Below the pieces are notes generated by a model. It was not told the DNA's origin. It saw only the letters and a list, made by a program, of their open reading frames with translations, and did no database searches. Position numbers and translations under genes: made by a program. A DNA stretch of 64,000 bases from DATKBT01 sp035546295 (GTDB taxonomy: Bacteria; Acidobacteriota; Thermoanaerobaculia; Multivoradales; Multivoraceae): positions 14,654-78,653 of the forward strand of contig DATKBT010000167.1 in assembly GCA_035546295.1 (NCBI GenBank). The letters are read 5' to 3'. Every line of letters starts with the position of its first letter. The first letter of the stretch is position 1. This document shows positions 24,936-33,577 of the stretch, in pieces.

Positions 24936-25793
24936 TCATCCCTCACTGATCCGACCCGCGGCGTCTTCCACGGCCGTCGGTCTCAATACGATCCGTCCGG
25001 AGAACCTCAAGTCGACCGCCTCGACCGCCTCCCACGCACCGATCTCTCCTGCCAGCTGGTCACGGAGCTCGTCGAACAGCTCCATGCGCGAACGCGCGCT
25101 CTCCGGATGCACCAGCAGCACGTAGGGCAGCCCCTCGAACTCGAGCCGATAGTCCTCGTCGCCGAGGATCGAGATCCCGATCAGCCGTCCCGACCCGTGG
25201 GGCGGCGTCTCGCGCTCGAGCAGCGCGGCGAGCTCGAGCGCTCGGAGGCGGCTCCTCGCCGAGCGCTGCTCCTCCGCCTGGTCGTTCGCGCCCGCCGACC
25301 CTGCTCTCGGCGCATCCACGATCAACCACCCCTCGCTCTCCTCGGTGCGGGTGATGACCCCGCCCTCGGCGTCGAGGTAATAGAACGCTTCGCCGCTGCG
25401 CAGCAGCGCCAGGGGACGGTGCTCGACCACCCGCACCCAGAGGTGATCGGGGAGGCGCTTCTTGAGCTCGACCGAGCGGATCCACTCGTGGCCGACGAGC
25501 CGCGCGCGCACCTCGACCAGGTCGAGCCGCAGCAGGTTGCGCTCGGTGAAGACCGCCAAGCGCTGGTGGACCCAGCGCTCCGAGACCCGCTCGCTGGTCT
25601 CCACGGACAATCCCCTGAGCGCGAACACCGGCGACCCCAGCGACCAGGCGGCGCCCCCGCCCAGCGCGGCGACGACGAAGCCCCAGCGCGCGAGACGCCG
25701 CAGCAGGGCGAGCAGCGGACGCACGCGGCGCCGCTTGGCGGTCAGCGGCAGGCGCAGGAAGGAGAGCGCCCGCTCCTGGTTCATCAGGGTCAC
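24936..25793 (-). CDS. ftsQ: Cell-division protein FtsQ/DivIB
   Basis: The 285-residue protein has a short basic N-terminus, one transmembrane helix (WGFVVAALGGGAAWSL), a POTRA domain (FALRGLSVETSERVSE, then NLLRLDLVEVRARLVGHEWIRSVELKKRLPDHLWVRVVEHRPLA) and a FtsQ-type C-terminal beta domain ending DLRFSGRIVLRP. FtsQ links FtsA/FtsZ-stage and FtsL/FtsB/FtsI-stage division proteins. The GTG at 25793 overlaps the murC stop (GTGA) and has AGGAGG five bases upstream; ATG 25784 would be too far from it. Confidence 0.9.
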   Translation of the reverse strand: MTLMNQERALSFLRLPLTAKRRRVRPLLALLRRLARWGFVVAALGGGAAWSLGSPVFALRGLSVETSERVSERWVHQRLAVFTERNLLRLDLVEVRARLVGHEWIRSVELKKRLPDHLWVRVVEHRPLALLRSGEAFYYLDAEGGVITRTEESEGWLIVDAPRAGSAGANDQAEEQRSARSRLRALELAALLERETPPHGSGRLIGISILGDEDYRLEFEGLPYVLLVHPESARSRMELFDELRDQLAGEIGAWEAVEAVDLRFSGRIVLRPTAVEDAAGRISEG

Positions 25794-27220
25794 GATCCCT
25801 CCTCGACGCCGACCAGCGTGGGTCCGGCCCGGAGCGGCTCCGCGAGGCGCTCGGCCAGCCTCACCACGTCGCCGGCGCCGAGACTCAGCACCACGTCCTC
25901 GGGCCCGGCGTCGTGCAGCAGCCCCGGCACCTCGTCCCAGTCGCGGCACCATTGAACGTCGCGGTGCCCGCTGCGACGCGCCGCGCTCACCACCAACTCC
26001 GAGGTCACCCCCTCGATCGGCTGCTCGCGCGACGGGTAGATGTCGAGCACCAGGGCGCGGTCGGCCAGCAGCAGCGCCCGCCCGAACTCGTCGGCGAGAT
26101 CGCGGGTGCGCGAGTAGAGGTGCGGCTGGAAGACGGCGAGCACCCGTCCGCTGAACACCTGGCGCGCGGCCTCCAGCGTGGCCTCGACCTCGGTCGGGTG
26201 ATGAGCGTAGTCGTCGACCACGGCGGCGCCGGATTCGGCGCCGAACAGCACCCCCTTGCGCTCGAACCGCCGGTGGATGCCTTCGAAGCTCGCGAGCGCC
26301 CCCGTGATCTCGGGCAGGCCGAGCCCTAGCACCCGGCAGACCGCGATGGCGGCGAGCGCATTGCGCACGTTGTGCTCGCCCGGGATCGGCAGCTCGACCT
26401 CGCCGAGCGCCCCTTCACTCAGGTGGCGGACCGTGAAGCGCGTGCCGCTCGCCGAGGTCTCGAGCGCGTGCGCCGAGAGCTCGGCCTGGGGCGAGAGCCC
26501 ATAGGACGTCACCCGTCGATCCGAGAGCCGCGGAAGCAGCTCCAGGATCCGCGGGTCGTCGAGGCAGAGCACGACTCGGCCGAAGAAGGGGACCCGCGAG
26601 GCGAAGCCGAGGAAGGCGCTCTTGATGTCCTCGATGTCCCGGTAGGTGTCGAGGTGGTCGCGGTCGATGTTGGTGATCACCGCCACGATCGGCATCAGCG
26701 AGAGGAAGCTGCGGTCGTACTCGTCCGCCTCGACCACCATCAGCTCGCTCTTGCCGTGGCGGGCGCCGGTGCCGGTGACCCGCAGCCGGCCGCCCACGAT
26801 CACGGTCGGATCGCGCCCCGTCTCGGTGAGCACGTGTCCAATCAGCGAGGTCGTCGTGGTCTTGCCGTGGGTGCCCGCGACCGCGACGCCGTACTTGAGG
26901 CGCATTAGCTCGGCAAGCATCTCGGCGCGGCGCACCACCGGCAGACTGCGCTCGCGGGCCGCCGCGACCTCGACGTTGGTCGGGGGCACCGCCGACGAGT
27001 AGACCACGACATCGGCGGTGCCCAGGTGACGAGCGTCGTGCCCCTCGAAGATCTCGACGCCGAGCCGCTCGAGGCGGTCGGTGGCTGCGCTTCGCTTGAG
27101 GTCCGAGCCGGTGACCTCGAGGTCGTAGTCCCGCAGCAGCTCGGCGATGCCGCACATCCCGGCGCCCCCAATGCCAACGAAGTGCACGCGCCGCAGCCCC
27201 GCGAAGCTCGCGAACGTCAT
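25790..27220 (-). CDS. murC: UDP-N-acetylmuramate-L-alanine ligase MurC
   Basis: MurC adds L-Ala to UDP-MurNAc using ATP. The 476-residue protein has the N-terminal Rossmann motif VHFVGIGGAGMCGIAELL, the ATP loop GTHGKTTTTSLI, EADEYDRSFL, NIDRDHLD, EGIHRRFERKG and DDYAHHPTE (Mur-ligase C-domain). The ATG at 27220 overlaps the murG stop (ATGA). murB and ddl, which often follow murC in this cluster, are absent: the next gene is ftsQ. Confidence 0.96.
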   Translation of the reverse strand: MTFASFAGLRRVHFVGIGGAGMCGIAELLRDYDLEVTGSDLKRSAATDRLERLGVEIFEGHDARHLGTADVVVYSSAVPPTNVEVAAARERSLPVVRRAEMLAELMRLKYGVAVAGTHGKTTTTSLIGHVLTETGRDPTVIVGGRLRVTGTGARHGKSELMVVEADEYDRSFLSLMPIVAVITNIDRDHLDTYRDIEDIKSAFLGFASRVPFFGRVVLCLDDPRILELLPRLSDRRVTSYGLSPQAELSAHALETSASGTRFTVRHLSEGALGEVELPIPGEHNVRNALAAIAVCRVLGLGLPEITGALASFEGIHRRFERKGVLFGAESGAAVVDDYAHHPTEVEATLEAARQVFSGRVLAVFQPHLYSRTRDLADEFGRALLLADRALVLDIYPSREQPIEGVTSELVVSAARRSGHRDVQWCRDWDEVPGLLHDAGPEDVVLSLGAGDVVRLAERLAEPLRAGPTLVGVEEGS

Positions 27221-28416
27221 GCCGCGACCCTCCCGGCCAGCCGCTCGATGTGATCGGCGATCTCGGCGGCCGCCCGCGGCGCGCCCAGCGTGCGCGCGCT
27301 TCGTCCCATCTCGACGAGCCGATCCGGCGACTCGAGGAGCGCCCAGAGCTCGTCGGCCAACCGTTCGCCGAACTCGGACCCCGCGTCCTCGACGACCACC
27401 GCGGCGCCCGCCTCTGCCAGCGCCCGCGCGTTGGCGAGCTGGTGCCCGCCGGCGAGCCGCAGCGGCACCAGCAGCGCCCCACGACCTGCGGCACAGAGCT
27501 CGGCGAGGGTGATGGCGCCCGACCGGGAGATCACCAGGTGACAGCTCGCCACCGCGGCGGTGACGTCGTCGACGAACGGCGTCAGCTCGATCGAGACGCC
27601 GGCGCGCTCGAAACAGCTCTCGCCCTGTTCGGAGAAGAGCTCCCGGTAGGCGTCGGCGGTCGCCGCCAGATTCGCGGCGCCGGTCTGGTGGAGCACCTCG
27701 ACTCGGAGGACGCCGCGGCGCAGCGCAGCGAGCGCGCGCGGGAGGACCGCATTGAGCCGGGCGGCGCCCTGGCTGCCGCCCAGCACCAGCAGGCGCACAG
27801 GACCGCCGGTCGATCGTTCCAGGTCCGTCACCCGCAGATCCGCGACCCCGGCGAACTCGCGTCGGACGGGAACGCCGGTGACCGCCGAGCGGCAGCGTAG
27901 GCCCGTAGCGGCCGCCGCGTGGCCGAGCGCCGCGAAGTCGGCGAAGCGGGAGAGCAGCCGGTTGGCGGCGCCGGGCTCGGCGTTGGGCTCGAGCAGGACC
28001 ACGGCCCGCCGGGCGAGCCAGCCGCCGAGCACTGCCGGCACCGAGACGAAGCCCCCGGTCGCGACGATCACGCACGCCCCCAGCCGGCGCACCAGGGAGC
28101 GCGCTGCGAGCCCCTCGCGCAGTGCGGTGAGCAGCGCCCGGATCCGCTCGAGGATCCCCCGGCCGACCAGGGGCCGCGCAGCGATCCGGTGGAACTCGAT
28201 GCCGCGGCTGCCGGCCAGGCGCTCCTCCATGCTGTCGGCCAGACCGGCGTACGCGAGGCGCCAGCCGCGCTCGCGCAGCGCGTCGCCGACCGCCAGGGCG
28301 GGGAACACGTGTCCGGCGCTCTTGCCGCCGGTGAGCAGCGCCAGCGGCGAGCCGGTCGCGGGCGCCGCGGCGGCGCCGGCGAGCAGGAGCGTCCAGGGAG
28401 AAAGCCGCTCACGCAT
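27217..28416 (-). CDS. murG: UDP-GlcNAc:undecaprenyl-PP-MurNAc-pentapeptide GlcNAc transferase MurG
   Basis: MurG makes lipid II from lipid I at the inner membrane face. Position in the cluster and the GT28 features GGFVSVPA, LLVLGGSQGAARLN, LTPFVDDV and VISRSGAITLAELCAAGRGALLVPLRLAGGHQLANA support the call. The N-terminal glycine loop, normally GGGTGGH, reads GGKSAGH (residues 30-36), followed by the expected VFPALAVGDAL. The protein (399 aa) carries about 20 extra hydrophobic residues before that loop. The start overlaps the end of ftsW by 8 bp, and the stop overlaps the start of murC. Confidence 0.9.
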   Translation of the reverse strand: MRERLSPWTLLLAGAAAAPATGSPLALLTGGKSAGHVFPALAVGDALRERGWRLAYAGLADSMEERLAGSRGIEFHRIAARPLVGRGILERIRALLTALREGLAARSLVRRLGACVIVATGGFVSVPAVLGGWLARRAVVLLEPNAEPGAANRLLSRFADFAALGHAAAATGLRCRSAVTGVPVRREFAGVADLRVTDLERSTGGPVRLLVLGGSQGAARLNAVLPRALAALRRGVLRVEVLHQTGAANLAATADAYRELFSEQGESCFERAGVSIELTPFVDDVTAAVASCHLVISRSGAITLAELCAAGRGALLVPLRLAGGHQLANARALAEAGAAVVVEDAGSEFGERLADELWALLESPDRLVEMGRSARTLGAPRAAAEIADHIERLAGRVAA

Positions 28417-29500
28417 GCTGGGAGACGTTGAGCAGCAGCCCGCAGGACAGCAGCACGGTGACCAGGGACGATCCCCCGTAGGAGACCAGCGGCAGCGGAG
28501 TTCCCGTCGTCGGGACCAGGTTGAGCGTGATCGAGATGTTGACCAGGGCCTGGATCAGGATCATGGCCGTGATGCCCCAGGCCAGGTACCGGCCGAAGGC
28601 GTCGGGGGCGCGCGCGCCGGCTCGCAGCCCCCGCCAGCCGACGACGCCGAGCAGCAGCAGCACCAGCCCTCCGCCGATCAGACCCAGCTCCTCGCAGAGG
28701 ATGGCGAAGATGAAGTCGGAGTTGGCGAGCGGCAGGAAGTGGAGCTTCTGGACGCTCTGGCCGAGCCCGACCCCCGAGATCCCCCCGGAGCCCACCGCGA
28801 TCAGCGACTGGATCACCTGGAAGCCCTTGTCGAGCGGATCGTCCTCTGGGCGGAGGAAGGCGAACAGCCGATCCCGGCGGTAGGGGACCGAGAGCACGAG
28901 GAAAAAGAAGATCGGGATCGCGCCCAGCGCCGCCAACCCCAGATAGCGCCAGGAGAGACCGCCGACGAAGAGCATGAACGTGGCGACCGCGACCAGCAGC
29001 ATGGCGGTGCCGAAGTCCGGCTCGAGCACGATCAGCACGCACAGCACCCCGAGCAAGACGACGCACGGGATCAGCGCGACCGGCTGGTTGACGTCCTCGC
29101 GCTTGCGGTCGATCTGATAGGCGAGGAACAGCACCAGCGCCAGCTTCGCCAGCTCCGATGGCTGGATCGAGATGCCGCCCACGAACAGCCACCGCCGGGT
29201 CTCGTTGAGCATCGGCGCGAACAGCACGGCGACCAGCAGCGCGAGGACCCCGAGGACGGCGGCGTAGAGCACCGCGGGACGGCGCAGGAGGCGGTAGTCG
29301 AGCGCCATCGCGGCGGCCATCGCCACCAAACCGACGCAGGCGGCGACCAGTTGCTTGACGAAGGGCGAGCGCGAGATGCCGAAGCCGGCGTCGCCGGCGC
29401 TCACCGCCACGCTCGCCGAGTACACCATCAGGAGGCCGAGCGCGAGGAGCAGGAGCACCGCCGCGAACAGCACCTTGTCGAAGTCGAGCTTCCTAGCCAC
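28409..29500 (-). CDS. ftsW: SEDS-family peptidoglycan polymerase FtsW
   Basis: FtsW polymerises lipid II at the division site with FtsI. The 363-residue protein has about ten transmembrane helices and the SEDS blocks LMVYSAS, RRWLFVGGISIQPSELAKLALVLFLA, LEPDFGTAMLL, YRRDRLFAFLRPEDDP, GFQVIQSLIAVGSGGISGVGLGQS, LPLANSDFIFAILCEELGL and LPLVSYGGSS. The GTG at 29500 is preceded by GGAGGGAG and overlaps the end of murD by 8 bp; a longer upstream frame lies inside murD and is not conserved. Confidence 0.95.
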   Translation of the reverse strand: MARKLDFDKVLFAAVLLLLALGLLMVYSASVAVSAGDAGFGISRSPFVKQLVAACVGLVAMAAAMALDYRLLRRPAVLYAAVLGVLALLVAVLFAPMLNETRRWLFVGGISIQPSELAKLALVLFLAYQIDRKREDVNQPVALIPCVVLLGVLCVLIVLEPDFGTAMLLVAVATFMLFVGGLSWRYLGLAALGAIPIFFFLVLSVPYRRDRLFAFLRPEDDPLDKGFQVIQSLIAVGSGGISGVGLGQSVQKLHFLPLANSDFIFAILCEELGLIGGGLVLLLLGVVGWRGLRAGARAPDAFGRYLAWGITAMILIQALVNISITLNLVPTTGTPLPLVSYGGSSLVTVLLSCGLLLNVSQHA

Positions 29501-30953
29501 CGGCTCCCTCCTCGCGCGTCTCGGAGGAGAAGCCCTCGAGCGAGCGTGCCAGGCGCTGGAAGGCGCGCCCGCGGTCGACGAAGCTCTCGAACTGGTCGAA
29601 GCTGGCGCAGGCGGGCGACAGCAGCACGACATCGCCGGCGCGCGCCCGCTCGGCCGCCGAGCGCACCGCCCGCTCGAGGGTCCGGCTGGCCTCGGCGCGC
29701 TCGGGCAGGTCGAGCGCGCACCCGATCGCCTCGCCGCTCTCGCCGATGAGATAGACCCTGCGCGCCTTGGCCGAGACCGCATCGCGCAACGGTCCGAAGT
29801 CCGCCCCCTTGCCGCGACCGCCGAGAATCAGGTGCACCGAACCGTCGGCGAAGCCCTCGAGGGATCGCAGCGTGGCGGCGACGTTGGTCCCCTTCGAATC
29901 GTCGACGAACGCCACGCCGCCCCGGGTTCCGACCCGCTGGACCCGGTGCGGCAGCCCGCCGAATCCGGCGAGCCCGCTGACGATCGCCGCGGCATCGACT
30001 CCCTCCGCGCGCGCCAGGAGCGCGGCCGCCATCGCATTCTCGAGGTTGTGCTCGCCCTCGAGGCGCAGGTCCGCTAGGGCGAAGAGGGTGCGCGGCGGCT
30101 CGCCCGGCGCCACCTCGACCACCCGGTCCTCGAGCAGGTAGCAGCCGTCACCGACCGGAGCGAGCCGCGAGAAGAACCGGCGCCTCACCCGGTCGGGGAG
30201 TGCGAGGCCGCGCACGCGGACGTCGTCAGCGTTGAGCACGGCGACGTCACCCTCCCCCTGGCGCTCGAACAGGCGCGCCTTGGCCGCCGCGTAGGCGTCG
30301 AATCCGGCGTGGCGATCGAGGTGGTCGGGCGCCAGGTTGAGCAGCGCGGCGGCGTGCGAGCGGAAGCGATCGACGGTCTCGAGCTGGAAGCTCGAGAGCT
30401 CGACGACGAAGATCCTGCCCGGTGGTCCGTCGACGACTCCGCACAGCGGCTTGCCGATGTTACCGCACACTTCGACCGTGCGGCCGGACGCGCCGATCAG
30501 CGCGCCGGCCAGCGCAGTGGTGGTGCTCTTGCCGTTGCTGCCCGTGACGCCGACGACGATGGCGTCGGTGCGCTCGAGCAGGCGATACGCCAGCTCGACC
30601 TCGGCGATGACGGGGGCTCCGCGCTCGCGGGCGGCGAGCAGGAGCGGTCGCGACGGCGGCACGCCGGGACTGGTCACCACCACCTCGACGTCCGCGGGGA
30701 GCGCGCTCAGCTCGGCGGCGCGGCGCGCCTCGAACGCAGCGTCCCCGGCGAGGGCCTCGAGCTCCGGCAGCGGGTCGCGATCGTCCACCGCCAGCACCGC
30801 GACCCCTCGGTCGAGGAGCAACCGCGCCGCCGCCCGCCCGGACAGGCCGAGGCCGTAAACCAGGGCCCGGCGCCAGGGCAGCCGCGCACGGCTCTCCAGC
30901 CCGGCGGCGGCCGGAGCGGAGCTCGCGAAAACAGGTGTCGGCGCGTCGCTCAT
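29493..30953 (-). CDS. murD: UDP-N-acetylmuramoyl-L-alanine-D-glutamate ligase MurD
   Basis: MurD adds D-Glu in the third Mur-ligase step. The 486-residue protein has a Rossmann N-domain (ALVYGLGLSGRAAARLLL), SPGVPP, the ATP loop GVTGSNGKSTTTALAG, VELSSFQLE, LAPDHLDRH, GGLPHRVQRVG and FVDDSKGTN (C-domain). The ATG at 30953 overlaps the mraY stop (ATGA). The length is slightly above typical (about 450), owing to an Ala-rich N-terminal extension. Confidence 0.95.
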   Translation of the reverse strand: MSDAPTPVFASSAPAAAGLESRARLPWRRALVYGLGLSGRAAARLLLDRGVAVLAVDDRDPLPELEALAGDAAFEARRAAELSALPADVEVVVTSPGVPPSRPLLLAARERGAPVIAEVELAYRLLERTDAIVVGVTGSNGKSTTTALAGALIGASGRTVEVCGNIGKPLCGVVDGPPGRIFVVELSSFQLETVDRFRSHAAALLNLAPDHLDRHAGFDAYAAAKARLFERQGEGDVAVLNADDVRVRGLALPDRVRRRFFSRLAPVGDGCYLLEDRVVEVAPGEPPRTLFALADLRLEGEHNLENAMAAALLARAEGVDAAAIVSGLAGFGGLPHRVQRVGTRGGVAFVDDSKGTNVAATLRSLEGFADGSVHLILGGRGKGADFGPLRDAVSAKARRVYLIGESGEAIGCALDLPERAEASRTLERAVRSAAERARAGDVVLLSPACASFDQFESFVDRGRAFQRLARSLEGFSSETREEGAGG

Positions 30954-32026
30954 CGCAGCTTCAGCGTGGAGAGCCCGAGCAGGGCGAACAGAACGGCCAG
31001 AATCCAGAAGCGGACGATGATCTTCGACTCGCTCCACCCCTCCTTCTCGAAGTGATGGTGCAGCGGCGCCATGCGCAGCACCCGCTTGCCGCGGAGCTTA
31101 AAGGAGGTGACCTGGGCGATCACCGAGATGCCCTCGATCACGAACAGCCCGCCGACCAGCACCAGCAGCAGCTCCTGCTTGGCGAGCACTGCGACGGTCC
31201 CGATCCCGCCGCCGAGCGAGAGCGAACCGACGTCGCCCATGAACACTTCAGCGGGGTGCGCGTTGTACCAGAGGAAGCCGAGGCTGGCTCCGACCATCGC
31301 GCTGCAGAAGATCGCCACCTCGCCGACGCCCGGCACGTAGGCGACCTGCAGGTAGCGCGCAGCGATCGAGTTGCCGGCGATGTAGGTGAAGACCGCGTAG
31401 GTCGCCGCGGCGATCAGGGTGGCGCCGATCGCGAGCCCGTCGAGACCATCGGTCAGGTTCACGGTGTTCGAGGCGGAGACCAGGACCAGCGCCACGAACG
31501 GAACGTAGACGACCCCGAGGTCGAGCACCAGCGTCTTGAAGAACGGGAAGTTGAGCCGCGGATCGAAGTCGGCGAGGTTGACCAGAGCGACGCCGAGCCC
31601 CAGCCCGACGATGACCTGGAGCGCGACCTTGCCGCGCGCGGTCAGGCCGCGGCTGTGCCGGCGGCGGACCTTGAGGTAGTCGTCGGCGAACCCGATCCAG
31701 CCGAAGGCCAGGGTGGTGAGCGCCGCCATCCACACGTAGATGTTCTGCAGGTTCGCCCACAACAGGGTCGGGACCATGACCGACAGCAGGATCAGGATGC
31801 CGCCCATGGTCGGAGTGCCGCGCTTGCTCCGGTGGCTCTCGGGGCCCTCCTCGCGGATCTCCTGGCCGATCGACATCCGCCGCAGCAGACGGATCATGGG
31901 CGGGCCCAGGACGAGCGAGAGGATGAGCGCGGTGGTCGCCGCCGCGGCCGAGCGGAAGGTGATGTACTGGACGACATTGAACGGCCCCCAGAGGTCGCGC
32001 AGGGGGAAGAGGAGGTGGTAGAGCAT
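30950..32026 (-). CDS. mraY: Phospho-MurNAc-pentapeptide translocase MraY
   Basis: MraY transfers phospho-MurNAc-pentapeptide to undecaprenyl phosphate to make lipid I. The 358-residue polytopic protein has ESHRSKRGTPTMGG, the aspartate-rich FADDYLK (Mg-binding), NTVNLTDGLDGLA, WYNAHPAEVFMGDVGSLSLGG and APLHHHFEKEGWSE, all MraY hallmarks. It follows murF by three bases; GGAG in the murF stop region may serve as the ribosome-binding site. Confidence 0.97.
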   Translation of the reverse strand: MLYHLLFPLRDLWGPFNVVQYITFRSAAAATTALILSLVLGPPMIRLLRRMSIGQEIREEGPESHRSKRGTPTMGGILILLSVMVPTLLWANLQNIYVWMAALTTLAFGWIGFADDYLKVRRRHSRGLTARGKVALQVIVGLGLGVALVNLADFDPRLNFPFFKTLVLDLGVVYVPFVALVLVSASNTVNLTDGLDGLAIGATLIAAATYAVFTYIAGNSIAARYLQVAYVPGVGEVAIFCSAMVGASLGFLWYNAHPAEVFMGDVGSLSLGGGIGTVAVLAKQELLLVLVGGLFVIEGISVIAQVTSFKLRGKRVLRMAPLHHHFEKEGWSESKIIVRFWILAVLFALLGLSTLKLR

Positions 32027-32029
32027 CGC

Positions 32030-33577
32030 CTAGAGCTCCCCCTCGTCGTCCCGCGCGGCGGCCTTCGCTCCCGCGTCCCCGCCCCTGCCGGAGCCCGAGC
32101 CGCGCCCGCACCGGTCGCCGAGCAGCGCCTCGACGACGATCTCGAGCCCCACCCCTCGGGAGCCCTTGACCAGGACCACGTCCCCCTCCTCGAGCAGCTC
32201 CCTCGCCCGGGCGGCGGCCTGCTCGGCGTCGGCGAACCACTCGGTGGCGACGCCCTTCGCCTGGGCCGCAGCCAGCAGCTCGCGCGAGAGCGTCCCCACG
32301 CCCAGGATCCGCTCGAGCCCCGATGCCGCCGCCTGCTCGCCGGCCGTGCGATGGAGCGCCGGAGCTGCGCTCCCGAGCTCCCGCATCTCGCCGATCACGG
32401 CCCAATGTCGCTTCCCGGGAAGCCCGGCCCGTGCCTCGACCGCCTGCCTCAGGGCATCCGGGTTCGAATTGTAGGAGTCGTCGATCACCAGCGCCGAGAC
32501 CGGCGCAGTCAGGGCGTGCACGAAGCCGCGACCCGGCTGCGGTCCGAGCGCTCGCGCTGAGAGCCCGTCGAGCTCGACGCCGAGCTCGAGCGCGCAAGTC
32601 GCCGCCGCCAGGAAGTTTTCGACGTTGACTCGGCCGTGCAGCCCCAGCTCGATGCGGACGCTCGCGCCGCTCTCGCGATCGGCGAGCTCGAAGGTCGAGC
32701 CGTAGCGCCCGCCCGACAGCGCGCCCATGGACAGCCCCTCGACCTCGAGCCGAGGCGCGATCCCGCCGGTCCGGCGATCGAGCGCGAACCACGCGACTCG
32801 CCCGCCCGCCGCGCGATGACGCTCTGCGATCCACACCACCTCGGGGTCGGCGGCGTTGGCGATCACCAGACCGCCTGTGGTCAGACCCTCGAGGAGCTCG
32901 GCCTTCGCCTGGGCGATTCGGTGGACGTCGGCAGGACGTCCCTCGCGCTCGAACCCCTCGAGGTGGACCGCACGCACGTTGGTGAACACCGCGACGTCCG
33001 GGCTGCCGAGCCGGCTCACCTCGGCGAGCTCTCCGGGGATCGACATCGCCATCTCGGCGACCATCCACTCGGTGTCGGCGGGAATGGCCATCAGCGCGAG
33101 TGGGAAGCCGAGCAAGTTGTTGTAGTTTCCGGGGCTCGCCGCCACCCGGAAGCGAGCGGCGAGCAGGGAGGCGAGGATCTCCTTGGTGGTCGTCTTGCCG
33201 GCCGATCCCGTGATCGCGATCAGCCGCCGCGGCGTGCTGCGGCGAGCCCAGCGCGTCACCGCGTGAAGCGCTCCCATCGAGCTGTCGACCTGGATCAGCG
33301 CTCGCTCGGCGAACGCCGCCGACCTCTCGACCGGTCGCTCGACGACCGCGGCGGCCGCGCCCCGCTCGAGCGCCGCGTCGACGAAGCGGTGTCCGTCGGT
33401 CCGCTCGCCGGCGAGCGCGAAGAAGATTTCGCCGCCCGCGACGCGCCGCGAATCGATCGCCACGCCTCGCCAGGAGCCGAGCGCGGCGCCCGAGATCACG
33501 CGGCCGTCCATCACCTCGACCGCCTCTCGGAGATCGCGTGCCGGTGCACGGCCACGGTCACGACTGCGACTTCCCAC
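32030..33577 (-). CDS. murF: UDP-MurNAc-tripeptide-D-Ala-D-Ala ligase MurF
   Basis: MurF adds D-Ala-D-Ala. The 515-residue protein has the N-domain VAIDSRRVAGGEIFFALAGERTDGHRFV, the ATP loop ITGSAGKTTTKEIL, SPGNYNNLLGFPL, EMAMSIPGELAE, FTNVRAVHLEG, DDSYNSNPDAL and GEMRELG. The GTG at 33577 has GGAAGG upstream and lies 20 bp inside murE. A charged Gly/Arg-rich tail of about 30 residues at the C-terminus is outside the family core. Confidence 0.95.
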   Translation of the reverse strand: MGSRSRDRGRAPARDLREAVEVMDGRVISGAALGSWRGVAIDSRRVAGGEIFFALAGERTDGHRFVDAALERGAAAAVVERPVERSAAFAERALIQVDSSMGALHAVTRWARRSTPRRLIAITGSAGKTTTKEILASLLAARFRVAASPGNYNNLLGFPLALMAIPADTEWMVAEMAMSIPGELAEVSRLGSPDVAVFTNVRAVHLEGFEREGRPADVHRIAQAKAELLEGLTTGGLVIANAADPEVVWIAERHRAAGGRVAWFALDRRTGGIAPRLEVEGLSMGALSGGRYGSTFELADRESGASVRIELGLHGRVNVENFLAAATCALELGVELDGLSARALGPQPGRGFVHALTAPVSALVIDDSYNSNPDALRQAVEARAGLPGKRHWAVIGEMRELGSAAPALHRTAGEQAAASGLERILGVGTLSRELLAAAQAKGVATEWFADAEQAAARARELLEEGDVVLVKGSRGVGLEIVVEALLGDRCGRGSGSGRGGDAGAKAAARDDEGEL

